In this document: positions 26,201-32,200 of the stretch, piece by piece | Position numbering within the stretch: the first letter of the stretch is position 1 | How the letters are laid out: the number at the start of each line of letters is the position of its first letter | Assembly: GCA_963971575.1 (NCBI GenBank) | Contig: OZ020622.1 | Coordinates: forward strand, 34,564,301-34,628,300 | Length of the DNA stretch: 64,000 nucleotides | Source of the DNA: Liopterus haemorrhoidalis | Taxonomy: Eukaryota; Arthropoda; Insecta; Coleoptera; Dytiscidae | Reading direction: 5' to 3' | Position numbers and translations under genes: made by a program | Notes under the pieces: generated by a model | What the model saw: only the letters and a program-made list of their open reading frames with translations | Database searches by the model: none | Told to the model about the DNA's origin: nothing

Positions 26201-29200
26201 TAAGTCACGCCCGACCACGAAATATTTGTCGGAGAGTATCAGAAATCATTCACATCACACACTAACTTCCATGAGGTACATTTACTTCCCTTATTTTTAG
26301 GGTTTTGTAGGTATGACCAAAAAACCCTTATACCGTCATTTTGTCGTCTGTCTGTCTGTCTGTCTGTCTATCTGTCTGTCTGTCTGTCTGTCTGTTCGGT
26401 AAAAATTGTAGCCAAACGGCTAAACCTAGAGAGTTGAAATTTGGCATGCTTATACAACTTCTTGATCCGCACATAGGAAAAATACTAAAACATCTAAAAA
26501 ACATACCCCCCTAAAAATATAAACAAATATGTGCTCATCGAAAACAAAAATATTTTTTTTAAATTCTGAGTAGGGTATCAAATGAAAGCCCTTAGTACGT
26601 GGATTAACGATCAAATTTTTATTTTTGCAAAATAAATTATTTTGAAGAGATTTTTGCTAAAATTGATCAAATTTTTGAAAACTTGCGTTTCACCCAAGTA
26701 ACTCAATCCGAAAGGGATCGAACCCTGCGAGAAGAGACAATATTATTTTTTGTTTTTTTTTTTTAAATTTTTATATTGTTTAAATTATTTTTTCAAAATT
26801 CTAGTTATATTTTGGCAAATGTTGCATTTAATTTTTAAAAGCGTAAATTTAATAACCAGTGGAAGTTGTTTAAATTATAATTTAATTCTGTTTCAACGTA
26901 CATGAAATCAGAGGGGCGGAACTTATAACAACCAATGGAAGCCATAGGCGCAATTTTTAAAATTCTTAATGAACCTTGCTATATAAAAAAAAATACTGCA
27001 CATATTTAGAAACCTAAATAATGGTATTAGGCGTTCGAATTAAAATTAACAAAAAAAAATTTTTTTCGCACCCCAAATAATCATCATTCACTTACTAAAT
27101 ACCTGCAAAACCCTGAAATGTGTGAAAATTCACACTTCACATCAATTTTTTTTTTACTTATTTTAGCATCTGAACGGTGTTGCGTTATCCTATTACTGAG
27201 TTTTTGTACCGTACTATCAATGTAGACTTTGTTACATTCACAGTTCAATTTGTACCTTGGTAGTACTTTGTTACTTACCATTAACATACTTCCAATAATA
27301 TAATATCATAGGATTTGTATTGAAGTGAATGCGTGGTTCCTGTAAATATTATTTTATAAAATATTAGGTATTGTGTACCAAGGCACTAACTTTCCTATTA
27401 GTAGGATGGTTAATTAAATGGTTTTTGTTTTCTTTCTTTCTTTGGCCTTGGTAACTATAGACTATTGGCCAAATGAAATGTTTAATATGATATAATATTA
27501 AATTACAACATTTTTGACTTAATATTACTATTTACTCGAAATTTATTGTCAAATTTTTCATCATCCCATTGATTAATATAATCATACCGGTGTCTATAGA
27601 CGGGTATGCGGCGAAAATGTATAAATATATTAATATATAACATTTTCATTCAATCAAATTAATCTGATCAATTTTAATATGACACATAACCTGTCCTGTT
27701 TGACAGTTTATTTTGGCTTAAACCAAACAAATCTACCGCTTAAGTATTTTCTTGTTTAGGCTTAAGTTTAAACCAAAAACTGAAACTGTGCAACAACTAA
27801 ACCATAAGCTAAAACTTAAACCTAAATAAAAACTTAAGCAGTTACTGTGCAACTGGGCCTAATTTGAGGTAACGGGCCTCCAGGTGATTCCCGGTATCCC
27901 GCCGGGCCAGTCCAGCACTGAATGTGTATGTCAAACCGCCAACACACAAATGAACAGTATGTTATATTTGCAGGAGACGGTACACAGGCAAGTGGTACCA
28001 CTGGCTCTGGCTGCCAGTCTACCTGGCGCTGAGCCTGGAGGTACCAGTCCTGTATTGGCAGAACTGGTGGAGTGCGCGCGCATACCTGAGCGGATGTGTG
28101 TTGCCGCCCTGCAGGACTCCCGCCCTGGACACCCCGTCTCTACAGGACAAGGTGCGGCACCTGCAGACATTCCAAGATAAGTATAAACTGATAGCAACTA
28201 CAAGATATTGGGAAGGCCTGCTGGAGGCCTGGCCGCAGCTTGTTCTTCAAATCTACATTATGGTGGAGGAACAAGAAGCAAGTAAGTGATAAACACTACA
28301 TATTTAATTGCTTTAAACAATAAATCACATTAATATAAGCCTGTACTTCTGACTTATATCATAAAATAATGTAGTTATGTGATAAAAATATATGTATATA
28401 ATAAATAGAGTTCAGACGTACTTACGCTCTGAATTGGGTTCCACATGGGCAGTTGTACGCAGCGGCGGTGAAAGGAAGGGGCGACAGGGGCACAGGCCCA
28501 GGGCGCCAAAACAAAAGCTTAGATATACATATTCTAAGATTTTATTAAGTTTTTACCGACCGCCAACATATATAAGGGAGGTATTGTGATCATACCGATT
28601 TTGACGTTTCGAGATTTCGATGGATCTCCACGAATTGAGGTCCCTACATAACGTTTTGACTATTTTTAGCATGATGTCTGTCTGTCTGTCCGTCCGTCTG
28701 TCCGTCCGTCTGTCTATCTGTGTACACGTGCAGAGCAAATTCGGCTGAAAGGATTTTTATGAAACTTCATATTTAAGCTTCTGTCATCAATGGCACGAGT
28801 TGATCAACTTTTGGTAAAAATTGGTTGACTAAAAATGGGAGTTTACTCGTGTCGATTTTAAGATTTTTGTGAATATTTCACAACAGAAAAATATTTCGAA
28901 AAAAATTATTGAACAAAAGTTGCTATAAAGCAATAACTAATAACTTTTATTTGAGACGTTTTTTGATAAAACGAAAATTTCGAATAATTTCTGTAAAATT
29001 TTTCGAAATTTTTTCCTAGTCTCAATTTTTACCGACCACCAACATATATAAGGGAGGTATTGTGATCATACCAATTTTGACGTTTCGAGATTTCGATGGA
29101 TCTCCACGAATTGAGGTCCCTACATATCGTTTTGACTATTTTTAGCATGATGTCTGTCGGTCTGTCCGTCCGTCCGTCTGTCTGTCTGTCCGTCTGTCTG

Positions 29201-32200
29201 TCCGTCTGTCCGTCTGTCCGTCCGTCTGTCCGTCTGTCCGTCTGTCTGTGTACAGGTGCAGAGCAAATTCGGCTGAAAGGATTTTTATGAAACTTCATAT
29301 TGAAGCTTCTGCCATCAATGGCACGAGTTGATCAACTTTTGGTAAAAATCGGTTGACTAAAAATGGGAGTTTGCTCGTGTCGATTTTAAGAATTTTGCGA
29401 ATACTTCACAACAGAAAAATACCTCGAAAAAATTTATTAAACAAAAGTTGCTATAAAAGTAATAACTAATAACTTTTATTTGAGACGTTTTTTGATAAAA
29501 CGAAAATTTTCGAATAATTTCTGTAAAATTTTTCGAAATTTTTTCCAAGTCTCAATTTTTTCATATTTATATGTAACGTTTCCATGGTCATGATAAATAA
29601 TATCTCTGTTAGAAAATATTAGGTCAAGTTATTTCTACTCTGCTGCTAGAATGTAATTTATATAAGTACTTTATGATGGCGGTCGGTCCTGTGGTGGCCA
29701 CAGCTGATTTTTTCATACTTATATGTAACGTTTCCATGGTCATGATAAATAATATCTCTGTTAGAAAATATTAGGCCAAGTTATTTCTACTCTGCTGCTA
29801 GAATGTATTTTATATAAGTACTTTACGATAGCGGTCGGTCCTGTCGTGGCCACAGCTGATTTTTTGACTTGTTTGAAAATGGTGTTTCGGTAGTTTTTTA
29901 AATAATTTAACGTAGAAAATGATCGTTCAGCAATATGTTGTTTACTGGTAAGGTTACTAATATTTTTAACAGCTTTCATAGAAATATATTTGATCTTTGA
30001 ACTTTCTTACACATCTGAAAACATCTATAACTGATTTTGGTTGCTCATTTAGACATACAATGGCACCTTGACTTACAAACTTAATTTGTTCCTGACCGCG
30101 TTTCGTATCTTAAAAAGTATGTATCTAAAAACCCAATTTTCCATTATATCTTATGGGAAATCAATTAATCCGTTCCCAGATTAAACCAGTAGCGAAGGGA
30201 GACCTCCGCTAGACTTGCCCTCCCATAAAAAAAAATAATAAAAAAATACATAATTTTTTTTTTAATTTAAAAAAATATTAAGGTAAATCTTCGAATATAC
30301 ATCAAATTATGTCCTATACAATTTTTTGTCCAAGGCTTGGTTTACTAGTTACGAATTTTTTTAAATTTTAAAGTTTAATAATTTCCGTTTCCGGTTTCAG
30401 ATTTTAATAAAAAACAATAGGGTTCTTCCCGATTATTAAGAGAATTTTTTAGTACCAGAACGAACACTTTAAGTTAAACCGTTTTTGAGTTATCGTGTAT
30501 ACACACAGACACAAACACACACAGACACACACACACATACGGACGGCACTTCGAAAACAGGTTTTTTGGATTCCCTGGACCATGAACGTGGTCATCAGTC
30601 AAAATCTCGACATAGAAAATTTTCGCGATTACAATACTTGCCCCTTATATATTACATGTTCTACACATTTTTTCCATAAATCACTATTTATTGCACTTGT
30701 TTAGTCCTTAATTAATTGTACTACAATATCACTTTTTGTCGGTGTTGTATTTTTCCGACGCACATTACCTTTTAATTGGCTCCATATTAGTTCTATAGGG
30801 TTTAAAACACAATAATATGGCGGTAGCCTTAAAATACTGCAACGTTTTTTACTTGCCCGACCTTAATATATAAGGGGCAAGTATTGTAATCGCGAAAATT
30901 TTCGATGTCGAGATTTTGACTGATGACCACGTTTCATGGTCCAGGGAATCCAAAAAACCTGTTTTCGAAGTGCCGTCCGTATGTGTGTGTGTCTGTGTGT
31001 ATACACGATAACTCAAAAACGGTTTAACTTAAAGAGTTCGTTCTGGTACTAAAAAATTCTCCTAATAACTGGGAAGAACCCTATTGTTTTTTATTAAAAT
31101 CCGAAACCGGAAACGAAAGTTATTAAACATTAAAATTTAGAAAAATTCGTAACTAGTAAACCAAGCCTTGGACAAAAAATTGTATTGGACATAATTTAAT
31201 GTATTTTTGAAGATTTACCTAAATCTTTTTTTAAATTAAAAAAAAAATATGTATTTTTTTTTTATTATTATTTTTTTATGGGAGGGCAAGTCGAAGGAAG
31301 ACCTCCGTTCCTTCGCCACTGGTTTTACCATTTCGTCAACCACGAATGTTTTTTTCAACTGTTTCGCCGTGATAATTTTTAATAACTCTGCTTTAGTATT
31401 TTTACTGACATTTTCAACAAATATGTTTTCCTCTTCTAAAAAATTTATTATATCAGCTTTTCGTGTTGCTGTAGTTGGAATTTTTTTTAATTGCCGAGAA
31501 TGATTGTAAATCGGATCGTTTTCGCTGCTGATTATTGCCACGAACAATGATACGTTGAATTGTTTTGTATGGAACACTAGTTAATTCCTCAGGTCTAAGT
31601 ATAGGTTTGTCATTACCTTCCGAAACTAAATTTTTATAAACTTTCAGTATCAGAACTTTGCAAACTTCGGAACAATGACATTTTTCTGTAGTATCCACGT
31701 CCACATTTTCACACTCCAAATCACCTTGCACATATTCACTATTTTCACTACAGAAATTAGGAATTTCTTCCAAATCAAATGGTCGCCAAAGAGCCATGTT
31801 GTTAATGTATGCATGCTATGAACGTTGAAAATTAACTAACAAAAAAGTATAATAACCCCTAAAATTTAGAAACAATAGGATTATAAATTTGGAAAATATC
31901 CTTAATGATTTTTAAGAAACTTCAATTGAACTAGTGTTACATCTATTTGATTTAAATTTAAAATTCCCTTAATACCTCCTATATTCTTTTTACTGCAATA
32001 AGTCTTTACTGTAATATAAGGATTACTGCCATAAACCCATTTCGGCATTGTTAAGGTTCTTAACAAGAGTGGCCATTTCATTTTGGAAATACTATAGGCA
32101 GGCAGCAGAGAGCAGTTCCGGATGTGTGGACAGTGGTGGTAACAGTGTATTGTTGGTTTCAGGTTGGTACCAGTGGGTTTCAGTGGTGACGTCCCTCGCT

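Noticed and set aside
27931..28289. Open frames overlapping exon 4 in other frames
   Set aside because: Shadows of the GC-rich Xkr exon; they have no family motifs and ignore the splice sites.
28553..29298. Frames full of DRQTDRRTD or VCLSVCPSV
   Set aside because: Microsatellite translations in family B.
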